A stretch of DNA of 64,000 nt from an uncultured Lachnospiraceae bacterium (GCA_944381405.1 CALWLA010000005.1:37006-101005), one strand, 5' to 3'. Counted from the stretch's first letter, positions 15,641 to 23,478 are shown. Numbers and translations: made by a program. The notes: generated by a model not told the origin, from the sequence alone.

Positions 15641-16003
15641 ATGCCTGAGAAAACAAGAAAAAGAAGAAAACGCAAGGGGACGCCGTGGTGCTTCCTGCTC
15701 CTTTGCGCCCTGGCCTTCGGCATCTCCTTTGGTCTGAGCTACCGGTATACGGCGGTTCACGACCAGGGGACCGTACCGGCGGAGGCGGCAGCCAGCGGCG
15801 GGGTGTGGATCACCCAGAACTGCAATATCCGGAAAGGGCCGGGTACGGCCTTTGAGGTCATCGGCGGCGGCCATGAGGGAGAGATCTTTGAGTACGCCGG
15901 ACAGACGGAAACCGCAGGGGAGGACAGCCTCTGGTACAGCATTTATTTTGAAGATGGGACCGGATGGGTCAGCGAAGCGGTGGCGCAGCTGTCCCTGGAT
16001 TAG
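15641..16003 (+). CDS. membrane-anchored SH3-domain protein
   Basis: The 120-residue protein has a basic N-terminus (KTRKRRKRKG), one membrane segment at about 17-35 and an extracytoplasmic bacterial SH3 domain from about 52. The SH3 signature is CNIRKGPGTAFEVIGGG, with a Trp-containing end (GTGWVSEAVAQL). Such domains bind peptidoglycan stem peptides or cross-bridges. It follows the LCP gene by 20 bp and probably shares its transcript, suggesting a joint role at the cell wall. Confidence 0.8.
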   Translation: MPEKTRKRRKRKGTPWCFLLLCALAFGISFGLSYRYTAVHDQGTVPAEAAASGGVWITQNCNIRKGPGTAFEVIGGGHEGEIFEYAGQTETAGEDSLWYSIYFEDGTGWVSEAVAQLSLD

Positions 16004-16045
16004 GAACGGGCTTTGGCCTTTTGCCGGGACCGGAAAGGGGAAAAC

Positions 16046-16414
16046 ATGCAGGAAGAATTCCTGATCGGAGAAATGGCGGAGCTTCTCGGCGTCAGCAGGG
16101 ATACGCTCCGGATCTACGAGGAGCAGGGAATCCTGAAACCGAAGCGGGATGAAAACGGCTTTCGGAAGTATACGCCGGAGGATCTGGGCAGACTCATCGG
16201 CATCCGGTGTTACCGGGGCAGCTATCTCCCCATGCGGGAGATCCGCAGGCTGTTTGAGAGCAGCTCTCCCGAGGTACGCATCCAGGTCCTGGAGGAACAG
16301 CTCCGGCTGGAGGAGCAGGCGCTGTTACAGCATCAGAAAAATATCCGCAGGCTGCAGCTGGCCAGATCCTATTACAGGGCGCAGCAGGAGGAGATGGAGC
16401 CTGTGGTGTGCTAG
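16046..16414 (+). pseudogene. MerR-family regulator, N-terminal part ended by in-frame TAG
   Basis: The first 122 residues are a MerR-type winged helix (LIGEMAELLGVSRDTLRIYEEQGIL) followed by the dimerisation coiled coil. At 16412-16414 TAG stops the frame, and ATG 16415 continues in the same frame into an effector-binding-like domain. A readthrough product would be 264 residues, the normal size of two-domain MerR regulators with a GyrI-like ligand domain. AAAGGGG precedes ATG 16046. It is probably one regulator gene interrupted by a recent nonsense change. The N-terminal half alone could still bind DNA without ligand control. Confidence 0.75.
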
Positions 16415-16840
16415 ATGGAGCCCTTTTACGCCCTGACGGAGGTCAGAGGGGAGTTCTTCGAAACGGTCATGGATTATTTTTCCCTGGGCCGGGAGGACGA
16501 TGACATGACCCTCTGCTACCTCAACGCGGAGTACGATCTGTCCGGGGATCTGGAAAGCCCCGGAGGCTGCTACCTGATGCTGAAGGAAAGGGAGCTTCGG
16601 GAGCTGGGCCGGGAGGAGCTTTTGCGGGAGGACCGGAAGATCGCCGGAGGAAGGAGCCTTCGGATGAGCTGTATTTCCGAAAAGCCCTTTCCGGGAGCGG
16701 AACAGCTTCGGGCGGTACAGCAGTATGCCGCGGAGCAGGGACTTAAGCTTTCCGGAAAGCTCCACAGCTATTTTTTGAATCAGTTTGAAGAAGCGGGGGC
16801 CGTCCGTTATCTGATCCAGATGTTCGCGCCCCTGGCCTGA
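16415..16840 (+). pseudogene. MerR-family regulator, C-terminal effector-domain part
   Basis: This 141-residue ORF starts with an ATG abutting the amber codon of the upstream MerR half, in the same frame. The sequence (MEPFYALTEVRGEFFETV at its start, LKLSGKLHSYFLNQF near its end) looks like the ligand-binding half of a multidrug-type MerR regulator. It has no ribosome-binding site at a useful distance. Expression would need stop-codon readthrough or re-initiation at the TAG-ATG junction. A bidirectional terminator follows. Confidence 0.7.
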
Positions 16841-16914
16841 GCAGGAGTTGCACTCTGGCCGGAGAAGGGATTGGGCCCTGATTTGAGAGGGGCGCCCTGC
16901 TTGGGAAACACAAG

Positions 16915-16957
16915 AAAAACGCGGCAGTCTGAAAATGGGGAAGACTGTCGCGTTTTT
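16915..16957. terminator. bidirectional terminator between MerR and CW genes
   Basis: AAAAACGCGGCAGTCT (16915-16930) pairs with AGACTGTCGCGTTTTT (16942-16957) over 16 bp with one G-T pair. T runs exist on both strands, serving the convergent genes on either side. Confidence 0.85.
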
Positions 16958-17022
16958 ATATATGGGCGTTGGCAAAAAAGGGGATAGGGGAGCATCGCCG
17001 CCGCCCGTTTTATGGAGCTCGT

Positions 17023-17481
17023 TTATCTGACGCTTCGCTCCCTGACGCCGCTGCGCAGGGTGCCGTCGCTGTTCCACTCGGTGAAGATGTAAGGCGTTTT
17101 TCCTACGGTGCCGTTTTCCGTAAATTCATAGATATCGAAATCATAGGGCTGATAGCCGGTGATCATCTTGCAGGTCTGCTTGTCAAAGTAATAGACGTTG
17201 CCGTTGATCTTGACGGCTCCCGCCTGCAGCTCTCCGGTGTCCGCTGCGAAATACCAGGTGTTGTCCCGCTGGATCCAGCCGGTACGCATCAGCTGGTCGT
17301 TTCCGAAATAAAACCAGGGGTCTCTGACCTGGACCCAGTTATTGTAACAGTAGCTGCCGTCGCCCCACTGATATTTCACGCCCTGGGGCGTTGTGACAAA
17401 GCCTGCGGCAAAACAGGAAGCGGCCTGCAGGGCTGACAGAGACAGGGCAAGAGCCGCGCCGAATAAGAATTTATGCTTCAT
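17023..17481 (-). CDS. secreted CW-repeat protein
   Basis: The 152-residue product has a signal peptide (cleavage near SCFA-AG, residue 25) followed almost entirely by CW repeats (YCYNNWVQV, PWFYFGNDQ, TWYFAADTGEL, VYYFDKQT), with a short polar end. It has no enzymatic domain and is likely a cell-surface binding module. AAGGAGG lies 10 bases before the start on the minus strand. About 85-105 bp upstream, CGTAAG occurs twice with a 10-bp period (17566-17585), spaced like a response-regulator site. Confidence 0.8.
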   Translation of the reverse strand: MKHKFLFGAALALSLSALQAASCFAAGFVTTPQGVKYQWGDGSYCYNNWVQVRDPWFYFGNDQLMRTGWIQRDNTWYFAADTGELQAGAVKINGNVYYFDKQTCKMITGYQPYDFDIYEFTENGTVGKTPYIFTEWNSDGTLRSGVRERSVR

Positions 17482-17565
17482 GATAGAAAGCCTCCTTCAT
17501 TTGTTTTTCTTCGGGACTCACTATAGACCCTGGAGCAGGTCCAAGGGCAAGACGGAGGCGGATTT

Positions 17566-17585
17566 CGTAAGAAAGCGTAAGAAGT
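17566..17585 (-). promoter_or_regulatory. 10-bp direct repeat upstream of the CW gene
   Basis: CGTAAG at 17566-17571 and 17576-17581 on the plus strand, each followed by AAG. It lies about 85-105 bp ahead of the minus-strand CW gene. A role as an OmpR-type site is only suggested by the spacing. Confidence 0.3.
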
Positions 17586-17607
17586 CGGAAAGAAAGCTTA
17601 CAGCAGG

Positions 17608-17663
17608 ATTGTATTTATTCGGGTACAATTTGCACAATAAAATTGTATTTATTTTAGTACAAT
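17608..17663. promoter_or_regulatory. twin palindromic operators ATTGTA-N10-TACAAT
   Basis: ATTGTA and TACAAT flank 10 bases at 17608-17629 and again at 17642-17663, so two 22-bp sites lie 34 bp centre to centre. A -10-like TATTAT follows at 17693-17698. The sites lie between the minus-strand CW gene and an AT-rich stretch without intact genes, and probably bind a dimeric repressor. Confidence 0.5.
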
Positions 17664-18060
17664 TACCGATAGAAAAAACGCTGGATCTATGCTATTATAA
17701 AGACAACTTAAGAAGACCTTATTAAATCTTCAAAGCTATCAAAAAAGATCAATGGTTGGACAGATGCAAGGACATTTTAAAATTGTTGGATGAGGGATAG
17801 CATTTCACCAGGAATGAAGAAAGTCGTAAGGAGCCCTTAAGACCCAAATAAAACTGAATAGAGCCATAAGGACTGATAATTATTTTAGAAGAAATTCAAG
17901 ACAATGAGTTTCATCAGAACTTACCAAAGAGAAAGGTAAAAAAAGTAATTATCAAATGTTCAGAAATCCAGAGAAAGGAGAAAATGTCCAATGGCAGGTT
18001 GTAAGCGATAAGAGCTTCTGTGAAATCAAAAAAGTAACAGAAGCTCTTATCATGTGCAGC
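17664..18060 (+). other. AT-rich stretch without intact genes, possible decayed ORFs
   Basis: About 400 bp with no ORF above 45 codons. Broken coding-like pieces occur in shifting frames, for example SKKINGWTDARTF before a stop near 17790 and a 40-codon ORF from about 17956 that reads MFRNPEKGENVQWQVV and on. No family is recognised. Base composition is far more AT-rich than the flanks. Confidence 0.35.
18007..18051. repeat. perfect 15-bp inverted repeat upstream of the MATE gene
   Basis: GATAAGAGCTTCTGT (18007-18021) and ACAGAAGCTCTTATC (18037-18051) are exact inverse complements around a 15-base A-rich loop. No T run follows. It ends about 15 bp before the extended -10 of the MATE gene, so it could be an operator or the end of an upstream transcript. 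Confidence 0.6.
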
Positions 18061-18065
18061 AAATG

Positions 18066-18106
18066 TGGTATACTATAGAAGTTGCCGGGTGTCCGGCAGC
18101 TTTTTT
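18066..18106 (+). promoter_or_regulatory. MATE promoter followed at once by terminator-like hairpin
   Basis: TG (18066-18067) and TATACT (18069-18074) form an extended -10. The predicted start near 18081 coincides with a hairpin GTTGCCGG/CCGGCAGC (18081-18088 with 18093-18100) that is followed by six T (18101-18106). GGAGGG and ATG 18121 come next. The hairpin may end readthrough from upstream or act as a 5' stabiliser. Confidence 0.5.
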
Positions 18107-18120
18107 CATGGAGGGAAAGA

Positions 18121-19503
18121 ATGGGAACAAACGAACAGAGCCTTTCGGAGGAACCGATCGGAAAGCTGCTTCCGCGGCTTGCGCTGCCGACAGTATTCGC
18201 CCAGCTCATCAACCTGCTGTATAATATCGTAGACAGGGTTTATGTAGGACATATTCCGGAAATCGGCTCCATGGCGCTGGCGGGTCTTGGCGTGTGCTTT
18301 CCCGTTATCATTCTGATCTCCGCCTTCGCTTATCTGGTGGGACAGGGTGGCGCGCCCCGGGCGGCAATGGCCCTTGGGGCAGGGGATCGGGAACAGGCGG
18401 GAAGGATCCTGGGAACCGCCACGGTTTTCCTGATTCTGACGGCCATTGTCCTGACGGCGGTATTCCTGCCGTCCATGGAACCGATCCTGCTGCTGTTCGG
18501 CGCGTCGGAGACTACCATTCCCTATGCCCTTTCCTACCTGCGCATCTATGTGCTGGGAACGATCTTCGTACAGCTGGCTCTTGGGCTCAATCAGTTTATT
18601 TCCTGTCAGGGGTACGCTACAACGGCCATGAAAACCGTACTGATCGGCGCGGTCATCAATATTATTCTGGACCCGGTTCTGATCTTTGCCTTCGATATGG
18701 GAGTGGCAGGGGCAGCCCTGGCCACGGTCCTGTCTCAGACCGTTTCCGCCGTCTGGGTGGTGGCCTTTCTGGGAAAAAGCAGAGCGCCGATTCATTTTGA
18801 AAAGCGGTTTCTGAAAATAGACCGGAAGGTCCTGGCGCCGGTACTGGGATTAGGCATCAGCCCCTTTATCATGCAGGCGACGGAGTGCCTGATTCAACTG
18901 GTGTTCAATACCGGTATGCAGAAATACGGAAACGATTATTATGTTTCCGTTATGGCGATCCTTTTCAGCCTCAGTCAGGTGATGTGGTTGCCTATGCAGG
19001 GAATTTGTATGGGAGCGACGCCAATCATCTCCTATAACTATGGCGCAGGCAATATGGAAAGGGTCAGGGCGGCCTTCCGCCTGCTGTTCCGCAGCACGGT
19101 GCTGTATTCCTTGGTGTTTACAGGCATGTTCCTGCTGTTTCCGGATTTCTTTATGATGTTTTTTACCTCGGATCCCCAGGTGAAGTCTCTGGGGGCGAGG
19201 GCAATGCGAATCTATCTGTTCGGCTTTCTGTTCATGGGCGCCCAATCCGCCTGTCAGCAGAGCTTCCTTGCGCTGGGACAGGCGAGAATCTCCATGTTCC
19301 TTGCCTTGCTTCGGAAGGTGATTCTGCTGACCCCGCTGGCGCTGATCTTACCGGTGTTTTTTGGAACCGATGGACTGCTGATCGCAGAACCGGTCTCCGA
19401 CATGACCGCCATCGCCGTTACGACCTTTACTTTCTGGCGGTTTTCCAGGAAAGCGTTCCGTGCGGAGCAGGGGAAAGAAATGGGAGCCGCAGGCGGAATT
19501 TAA
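18121..19503 (+). CDS. MATE-family efflux transporter
   Basis: The 460-residue, 12-helix inner-membrane protein exports drugs or metabolites in exchange for Na+ or H+. It has the two-lobe MATE layout: N-lobe with LPTVFAQLINLLYNIVDRVYVGHI near 20-45 and GLGVCFPVI, and C-lobe with QGICMGATPIISYNYGAG near 300. ATG 18121 with GGAGGG upstream is preferred over an upstream ATG at 18082 that lies in the terminator-like hairpin. The gene stands alone between hairpins and shares a bidirectional terminator with the HAD gene. The substrate cannot be inferred. Confidence 0.93.
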   Translation: MGTNEQSLSEEPIGKLLPRLALPTVFAQLINLLYNIVDRVYVGHIPEIGSMALAGLGVCFPVIILISAFAYLVGQGGAPRAAMALGAGDREQAGRILGTATVFLILTAIVLTAVFLPSMEPILLLFGASETTIPYALSYLRIYVLGTIFVQLALGLNQFISCQGYATTAMKTVLIGAVINIILDPVLIFAFDMGVAGAALATVLSQTVSAVWVVAFLGKSRAPIHFEKRFLKIDRKVLAPVLGLGISPFIMQATECLIQLVFNTGMQKYGNDYYVSVMAILFSLSQVMWLPMQGICMGATPIISYNYGAGNMERVRAAFRLLFRSTVLYSLVFTGMFLLFPDFFMMFFTSDPQVKSLGARAMRIYLFGFLFMGAQSACQQSFLALGQARISMFLALLRKVILLTPLALILPVFFGTDGLLIAEPVSDMTAIAVTTFTFWRFSRKAFRAEQGKEMGAAGGI

Positions 19504-19542
19504 AGAAGGTTTTCCGCGAAAACAGAACTGCTGAAAAAACAG

Positions 19543-19600
19543 AAAAAACTCCCGGAGAGCCTTCCTTCCCTTACAGGAGGAGACTACTCCGGGAGTTTTT
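19543..19600. terminator. bidirectional terminator between MATE and HAD genes
   Basis: AAAAACTCCCGGAG (19544-19557) pairs with CTCCGGGAGTTTTT (19587-19600), a perfect 14-bp stem with T runs on both strands. Confidence 0.85.
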
Positions 19601-19619
19601 GATCTCATATTGTACGGAC

Positions 19620-20294
19620 TCAGGATTCCACGATGTATCGGGTGACCTCTATGGGGCTCTGGGCCAGGAACTGCGCGCCGGAGCCCAAAAGCTCCTCGGC
19701 GGAACCATAGCCGTACAGGACGCCTACCGTCTGAAGGCCAAGCTCCCGGGCTGCCGTCATATCATAGGCCCGGTCTCCCACCATCACCGCGTTTTCCGGA
19801 TCCTTGATGTCGTTGGACTGGAGGATGTGGAGCAGAACGTCCTTTTTTGAGGCGCGGGCATGCTCCCTTGCGGGATCCGTCAGGGTATCTCTGGTGACGC
19901 CGGAGATAAAGCAAAGATAGGGGCTCAGGCCGAAATGCTCTGCGATCTCAACGGCCATGTGCTCCGGCTTGGAGGTGGCGATCATCAGCTTTTTATCATG
20001 TGCGTTCAGGGTCTGGAGCATTTCCAGAACGCCCTCATAGGGGTGATTTTCAAACTTGCCCCTGGTGTCGTAGTATTCGCGAAAGATCCTGACAGCATCG
20101 TCGGACTGGGCGGCAGTCATGCCGTATACGTCCATGAACGTATGATGCAGCGGCGGGCCGATCACATTGCGGAAGCTTTCAGGCTTGGGAGAGACCCCCA
20201 GCTCCGAAAGCGCATAAACCAGCGCATTGATGATTCCCTCATAAGAATCCGTCAACGTCCCGTCCAGATCAAACAGGATATACCTTTTATCCAT
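19620..20294 (-). CDS. HAD-family hydrolase, phosphoglycolate phosphatase-like
   Basis: The 224-residue cytoplasmic phosphatase has HAD motif I FDLDGTLTDS at 7-16, motif II in MIATSKPE, a conserved Lys before it in the cap-core junction and motif IV GDRAYDM near 175. The helical cap domain places it in subfamily I with Gph and PpaX-like enzymes; the true substrate is not evident. Start ATG 20292-20294 has GGAAAGG upstream. A clear promoter lies at 20341-20369. A longer ORF start at 20369 would overlap that promoter and is rejected. Confidence 0.88.
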   Translation of the reverse strand: MDKRYILFDLDGTLTDSYEGIINALVYALSELGVSPKPESFRNVIGPPLHHTFMDVYGMTAAQSDDAVRIFREYYDTRGKFENHPYEGVLEMLQTLNAHDKKLMIATSKPEHMAVEIAEHFGLSPYLCFISGVTRDTLTDPAREHARASKKDVLLHILQSNDIKDPENAVMVGDRAYDMTAARELGLQTVGVLYGYGSAEELLGSGAQFLAQSPIEVTRYIVES

Positions 20295-20340
20295 AACTTG
20301 CCTTTCCAAAATGAAGTTGATTGAAACTTTATCAGAAGTC

Positions 20341-20369
20341 AATATACCACTTTTGTGTTGATTTTTCAA
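20341..20369 (-). promoter_or_regulatory. promoter of the HAD gene
   Basis: On the minus strand TTGAAA (20369-20364), a 17-base spacer and TATATT (20346-20341). Confidence 0.7.
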
Positions 20370-20559
20370 GGAAAGTGAGCTCTGAAAGCGCTTTTATGTG
20401 AAAAAAATGCGGTGATTTTCCCATTTTGGTGGGAAAACGATGCCAAAATCGGGGAAATCCGTCCGGTATCGGGCAGGCGGGGCCGCCGGGGGACCTTTTT
20501 GCCGGAGGCGAAAAAAAGCCCTGCAGAATAAAAAGACGCCGGCGGCAGGGCTCCACAGC

Positions 20560-20577
20560 TTGTTAAATAAATCACAA
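20560..20577. promoter_or_regulatory. candidate Rex (redox) operator
   Basis: The 18-bp site begins TTGTTAA and ends ATCACAA around four bases, matching 12 of the 14 fixed positions of the clostridial Rex box TTGTTAA-N4-TTAACAA. It lies 155 bp ahead of the Fe-S scaffold start. A further inverted repeat CACAAAAC (20573-20580) / GTTTTGTG (20608-20615) overlaps it. The rest of the 20370-20731 gap shows no gene. Confidence 0.45.
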
Positions 20578-20731
20578 AACTATGGGAAAGTCCTTGTGTT
20601 TTTACCTGTTTTGTGAGAAAATATATGCGGTCGGACGGAAGCCGGAGTTTTCCGTGCAATGAGGAGACTCATGGTCTCAGAAAGGGCCGGTTTCTGAAAA
20701 AGCGTTTGAAAATCGAAAGGAGTTAAATCGC

Positions 20732-21439
20732 ATGATTTACACACAGGAAGTAGAACATATGTGTCCTGTTGCACAGGGCGTACATCACGGTGCTGCTCCG
20801 ATTCCGGAAGAGGGAAAATGGATTCAGGCAAAGGAGATCAAGGATATTTCAGGACTTACCCACGGCGTAGGCTGGTGCGCGCCGCAGCAGGGCGCCTGCA
20901 AGCTGACGCTGAACATCAAGGAGGGCGTGATCCAGGAGGCTCTGGTGGAGACCATCGGCTGCTCCGGCATGACCCATTCAGCTGCTATGGCGGCGGAGAT
21001 CCTTCCGGGCCTTACCGTTCTGGAGGCGCTGAATACGGATCTGGTGTGTGATGCGATCAATACTGCCATGAGAGAGCTGTTCCTGCAGATCGTTTACGGA
21101 CGTTCTCAGTCTGCATTCTCCGATGACGGACTTCCTGTGGGAGCCGGACTTGAGGATCTGGGCAAGGGCCTGCGCTCTCAGGTGGGAACCATGTACGGAA
21201 CTCTGAAAAAGGGACCCCGCTATCTGGAGATGGCAGAGGGATATGTAACAGGCGTTGCCCTGGATGCGGACAATCAGATCATCGGCTATGAGTTCGTTTC
21301 TCTTGGAAAGATGACGGATTTCATCAAGAAGGGCGACGATCCCAACACCGCCTATGAAAAGGCAAAGGGCAAATACGGCCGGGTGGATGAGGCTGTTAAG
21401 ATCATCGACCCCAGAACCGATGAGGAAATCACGAAATAA
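20732..21439 (+). CDS. NifU/IscU-like iron-sulfur cluster scaffold
   Basis: The 235-residue protein resembles the IscU/NifU N-terminal scaffold on which Fe-S clusters are assembled. Candidate ligands are the cysteines in GWCAPQQGACKL (near 45-55) and ETIGCSGMTHSAAMAAEI (near 75). The rest is an extended C-terminal part with LGKMTDFIKKGDDPNTAYEKAKGKYGR. AAAGGAG (20716-20722) precedes ATG 20732. It is 20 bp from the GGGtGRT gene, an arrangement I know from other Clostridia, so the two probably act together. The Rex-like box suggests control by NADH/NAD+ ratio. Confidence 0.8.
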   Translation: MIYTQEVEHMCPVAQGVHHGAAPIPEEGKWIQAKEIKDISGLTHGVGWCAPQQGACKLTLNIKEGVIQEALVETIGCSGMTHSAAMAAEILPGLTVLEALNTDLVCDAINTAMRELFLQIVYGRSQSAFSDDGLPVGAGLEDLGKGLRSQVGTMYGTLKKGPRYLEMAEGYVTGVALDADNQIIGYEFVSLGKMTDFIKKGDDPNTAYEKAKGKYGRVDEAVKIIDPRTDEEITK

Positions 21440-21459
21440 GAGTTAAGGAGGAGAGAAAA

Positions 21460-22470
21460 ATGGCACTTTTCGAAGGTTACGAGAGAAGAATCAATAAGAT
21501 CAACGAAGTCCTTAACTCATACGGAATTAAGGATATCGAAGAAGCAAGAAAGATCACCGAGGACGCCGGACTGGATGTTTACAGCATGGTAAAGGGCGTA
21601 CAGCCCATCTGCTTTGAGAACGCCTGCTGGGCATATATCACCGGCGCAGCCATCGCCATCAAGAAGAACTGCAGAAACGCAGCGGACGCAGCGGCAGCCA
21701 TCGGCGAGGGCCTGCAGGCCTTCTGCATCCCGGGCTCTGTAGCGGACAACCGTAAGGTCGGTCTTGGCCATGGAAACCTGGGCAAGATGCTCCTTTCCGA
21801 GGAGACCGAGTGCTTCTGCTTCCTGGCAGGACATGAGTCCTTTGCAGCGGCTGAGGGCGCTATCGGTATCGCCAACAATGCAAACAAGGTTCGCCAGAAG
21901 CCCCTCCGGGTCATCCTGAACGGCCTTGGCAAGGATGCGGCAGTGATCATTTCCCGTATCAACGGTTTCACCTCTGTTGAGACAGAGTACGATCCTTATA
22001 CCAATACGGTAAAGGAAGTCTCCAGAAAGGCTTACTCCAACGGACCGAGAGCAAAGGTAAACTGCTACGGCGCAAATTCCGTTTCCGAGGGCGTAGCCAT
22101 CATGTGGAAGGAGAACGTAGACGTTTCCATCACCGGAAACTCCACCAACCCCACCCGTTTCCAGCATCCGGTAGCAGGTACCTACAAGAAGGAGCGGCTT
22201 GAGGCAGGAAAGAAGTATTTCTCCGTTGCATCCGGCGGCGGCACCGGACGTACCCTGCATCCAGACAACATGGCAGCAGGCCCCGCTTCCTACGGCATGA
22301 CCGATACCCTGGGACGCATGCACTCTGACGCGCAGTTTGCAGGCTCCTCCTCTGTGCCGGCCCATGTAGAGATGATGGGACTGATCGGCATGGGCAACAA
22401 TCCCATGGTCGGAGCGACCGTTGCGGTTGCAGTAGCGGTACAGGAAGCTGCACAGAATGGGAAGTTCTAA
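21460..22470 (+). CDS. GGGtGRT protein, conserved in anaerobes
   Basis: The 336-residue protein is named after its motif, seen here as VASGGGTGRTLHPDN near 262. Other conserved stretches are GLGHGNLGKMLL, GHESFAAAEGAIGIANNANKVRQKP and the C-terminal GMGNNPMVGATVAVAVAV. It has no signal peptide and no clear membrane segment. The biochemical role is not established to my knowledge; the Fe-S scaffold partner 20 bp upstream suggests redox or metal-cluster chemistry. AAGGAGG lies before ATG 21460. A strong terminator closes the two-gene unit. Confidence 0.88.
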   Translation: MALFEGYERRINKINEVLNSYGIKDIEEARKITEDAGLDVYSMVKGVQPICFENACWAYITGAAIAIKKNCRNAADAAAAIGEGLQAFCIPGSVADNRKVGLGHGNLGKMLLSEETECFCFLAGHESFAAAEGAIGIANNANKVRQKPLRVILNGLGKDAAVIISRINGFTSVETEYDPYTNTVKEVSRKAYSNGPRAKVNCYGANSVSEGVAIMWKENVDVSITGNSTNPTRFQHPVAGTYKKERLEAGKKYFSVASGGGTGRTLHPDNMAAGPASYGMTDTLGRMHSDAQFAGSSSVPAHVEMMGLIGMGNNPMVGATVAVAVAVQEAAQNGKF

Positions 22471-22500
22471 GGACTGACCTTCATCTGATTTCGTAAAAAC

Positions 22501-22554
22501 AAGTTAGACACGTTATTCTGAGAAAAATGCTCAGGACGTGTCTAACTTTTTTTA
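22501..22554 (+). terminator. terminator after the GGGtGRT gene
   Basis: AAGTTAGACACGT (22501-22513) pairs with ACGTGTCTAACTT (22536-22548), followed by a T run. Confidence 0.88.
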
Positions 22555-22587
22555 TTTTATAACGAGAGCAATCAATAAAAAGACTTG

Positions 22588-22632
22588 ATTTTCACCTCTT
22601 AGTATCGCTTAATGATACTAAGAGGTGAAAAT
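22588..22632. repeat. perfect 19-bp inverted repeat upstream of hicB
   Basis: The arms 22588-22606 and 22614-22632 are exact inverse complements (ATTTTCACCTC at the outer end) around a 7-base loop. No T run follows; ATGATAAAAT comes directly after. It lies about 97 bp before HicB. It may be an operator for the HicB-like protein or a mobile-element relic. Confidence 0.65.
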
Positions 22633-22728
22633 ATGATAAAATATTCCAAGAAAAACACTCGACAGCGTTGAAAGACAGTCGGGGTTACTATTCCGGTAAC
22701 TCTGGCCCTTTCGGCAAAGGAGGCAGAT

Positions 22729-23010
22729 ATGGAAAAGAAGGACAGATATTTTTATCCGGCGGTATTCAGCTATGAGGAGGGGCAGGAAATAGCGGTTGTA
22801 TTTCCTGATCTGGATGTAGCAACAAGCGGCGTTGATGATGACGACGCGCTGATCTCTGCCAGAGAGCTTCTCGGAATAACGCTTTATGGCATGGAAGAGG
22901 ACGGAGAGGATATCCCGGTCCCGTCACCGCTGAAGAATATAATCCCAAACCAGAACGAACGGGTTGTCCTTGTGGATGTCTATATGCCTGCAATCAGGCG
23001 GCTGGCGTGA
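22729..23010 (+). CDS. solitary HicB-family antitoxin-like protein
   Basis: The 93-residue protein has the partial RNase H-fold HicB core: YFYPAVFSYEEGQEIAVVFPDLDVATSG, then the amphipathic DALISARELLGITLYGMEEDGEDIPVPSP. HicB antitoxins normally neutralise the RNA-cleaving HicA toxin encoded next door. No HicA-like ORF is found on either side, and no C-terminal DNA-binding domain is visible. AAAGGAGG precedes ATG 22729. It may be an orphan antitoxin or serve another partner. Confidence 0.82.
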   Translation: MEKKDRYFYPAVFSYEEGQEIAVVFPDLDVATSGVDDDDALISARELLGITLYGMEEDGEDIPVPSPLKNIIPNQNERVVLVDVYMPAIRRLA

Positions 23011-23021
23011 GCCCTAAACGG

Positions 23022-23077
23022 AAAAGGAGCGTTGCTTCATAGATGGATTGCTCATCTATTCGGCAACGCTCCTTTTT
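23022..23077. terminator. terminator between hicB and the cold-shock gene
   Basis: AAAAGGAGCGTTGC (23022-23035) pairs with GCAACGCTCCTTTT (23063-23076), with a further hairpin inside. T-rich ends on both strands suit the convergent genes. Confidence 0.85.
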
Positions 23078-23166
23078 AATCGCTCGTTGTTTCTAGTCTG
23101 TCTTTGCCTGCGGCCCCAAAAGGCCCTGATCTATCATAAAAAGAAAAGCAGCTAGTGTCTGATTGA

Positions 23167-23364
23167 TTATAACTTGGTTACATTAGCAGCCTGCGGTCCC
23201 TTAGCACCCTCGATCACATCGAACTCGACCTCCTGGCCCTCGTCGAGGGTCTTGAAGCCTTCCATGTTCAGACCGGAGTAGTGTACGAATACGTCCTTGC
23301 CGTTTTCGTCGCAGATGAATCCGTAACCCTTCTGGTTGTTGAACCACTTAACTTTTCCCTTCAT
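23167..23364 (-). CDS. cold-shock (CspA-family) protein
   Basis: The 65-residue single-domain OB-fold protein has RNP1 KGYGFI (residues 12-17) and RNP2 VFVHYS (25-30). It binds single-stranded RNA and DNA and acts as an RNA chaperone. The start has AGGAGG upstream on the minus strand. A long untranslated leader of about 107 bases with two GC-rich hairpins follows a near-consensus promoter, as is common for cold-shock genes whose leader senses temperature. A longer ORF start at 23448 would translate this leader and is rejected. Confidence 0.96.
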   Translation of the reverse strand: MKGKVKWFNNQKGYGFICDENGKDVFVHYSGLNMEGFKTLDEGQEVEFDVIEGAKGPQAANVTKL

Positions 23365-23478
23365 ATAATTCCTCCTAAATGAATTGCGCGGGATACTGCC
23401 CGCACCACAGTTGTGAAACGGAAACCGGGTGTTCCGGCTTCCCTGCAAGTAACTGCCATATTCTCATACAGCAAAAGA

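Noticed and set aside
20295..20369. Longer start for the HAD hydrolase (ATG at 20369)
   Set aside because: It would include the promoter elements, and HAD motif I normally lies within the first ten residues.
22633..22728. hicA toxin remnant upstream of hicB
   Set aside because: The frame holds a TGA after 12 codons, and the rest does not resemble HicA residues.
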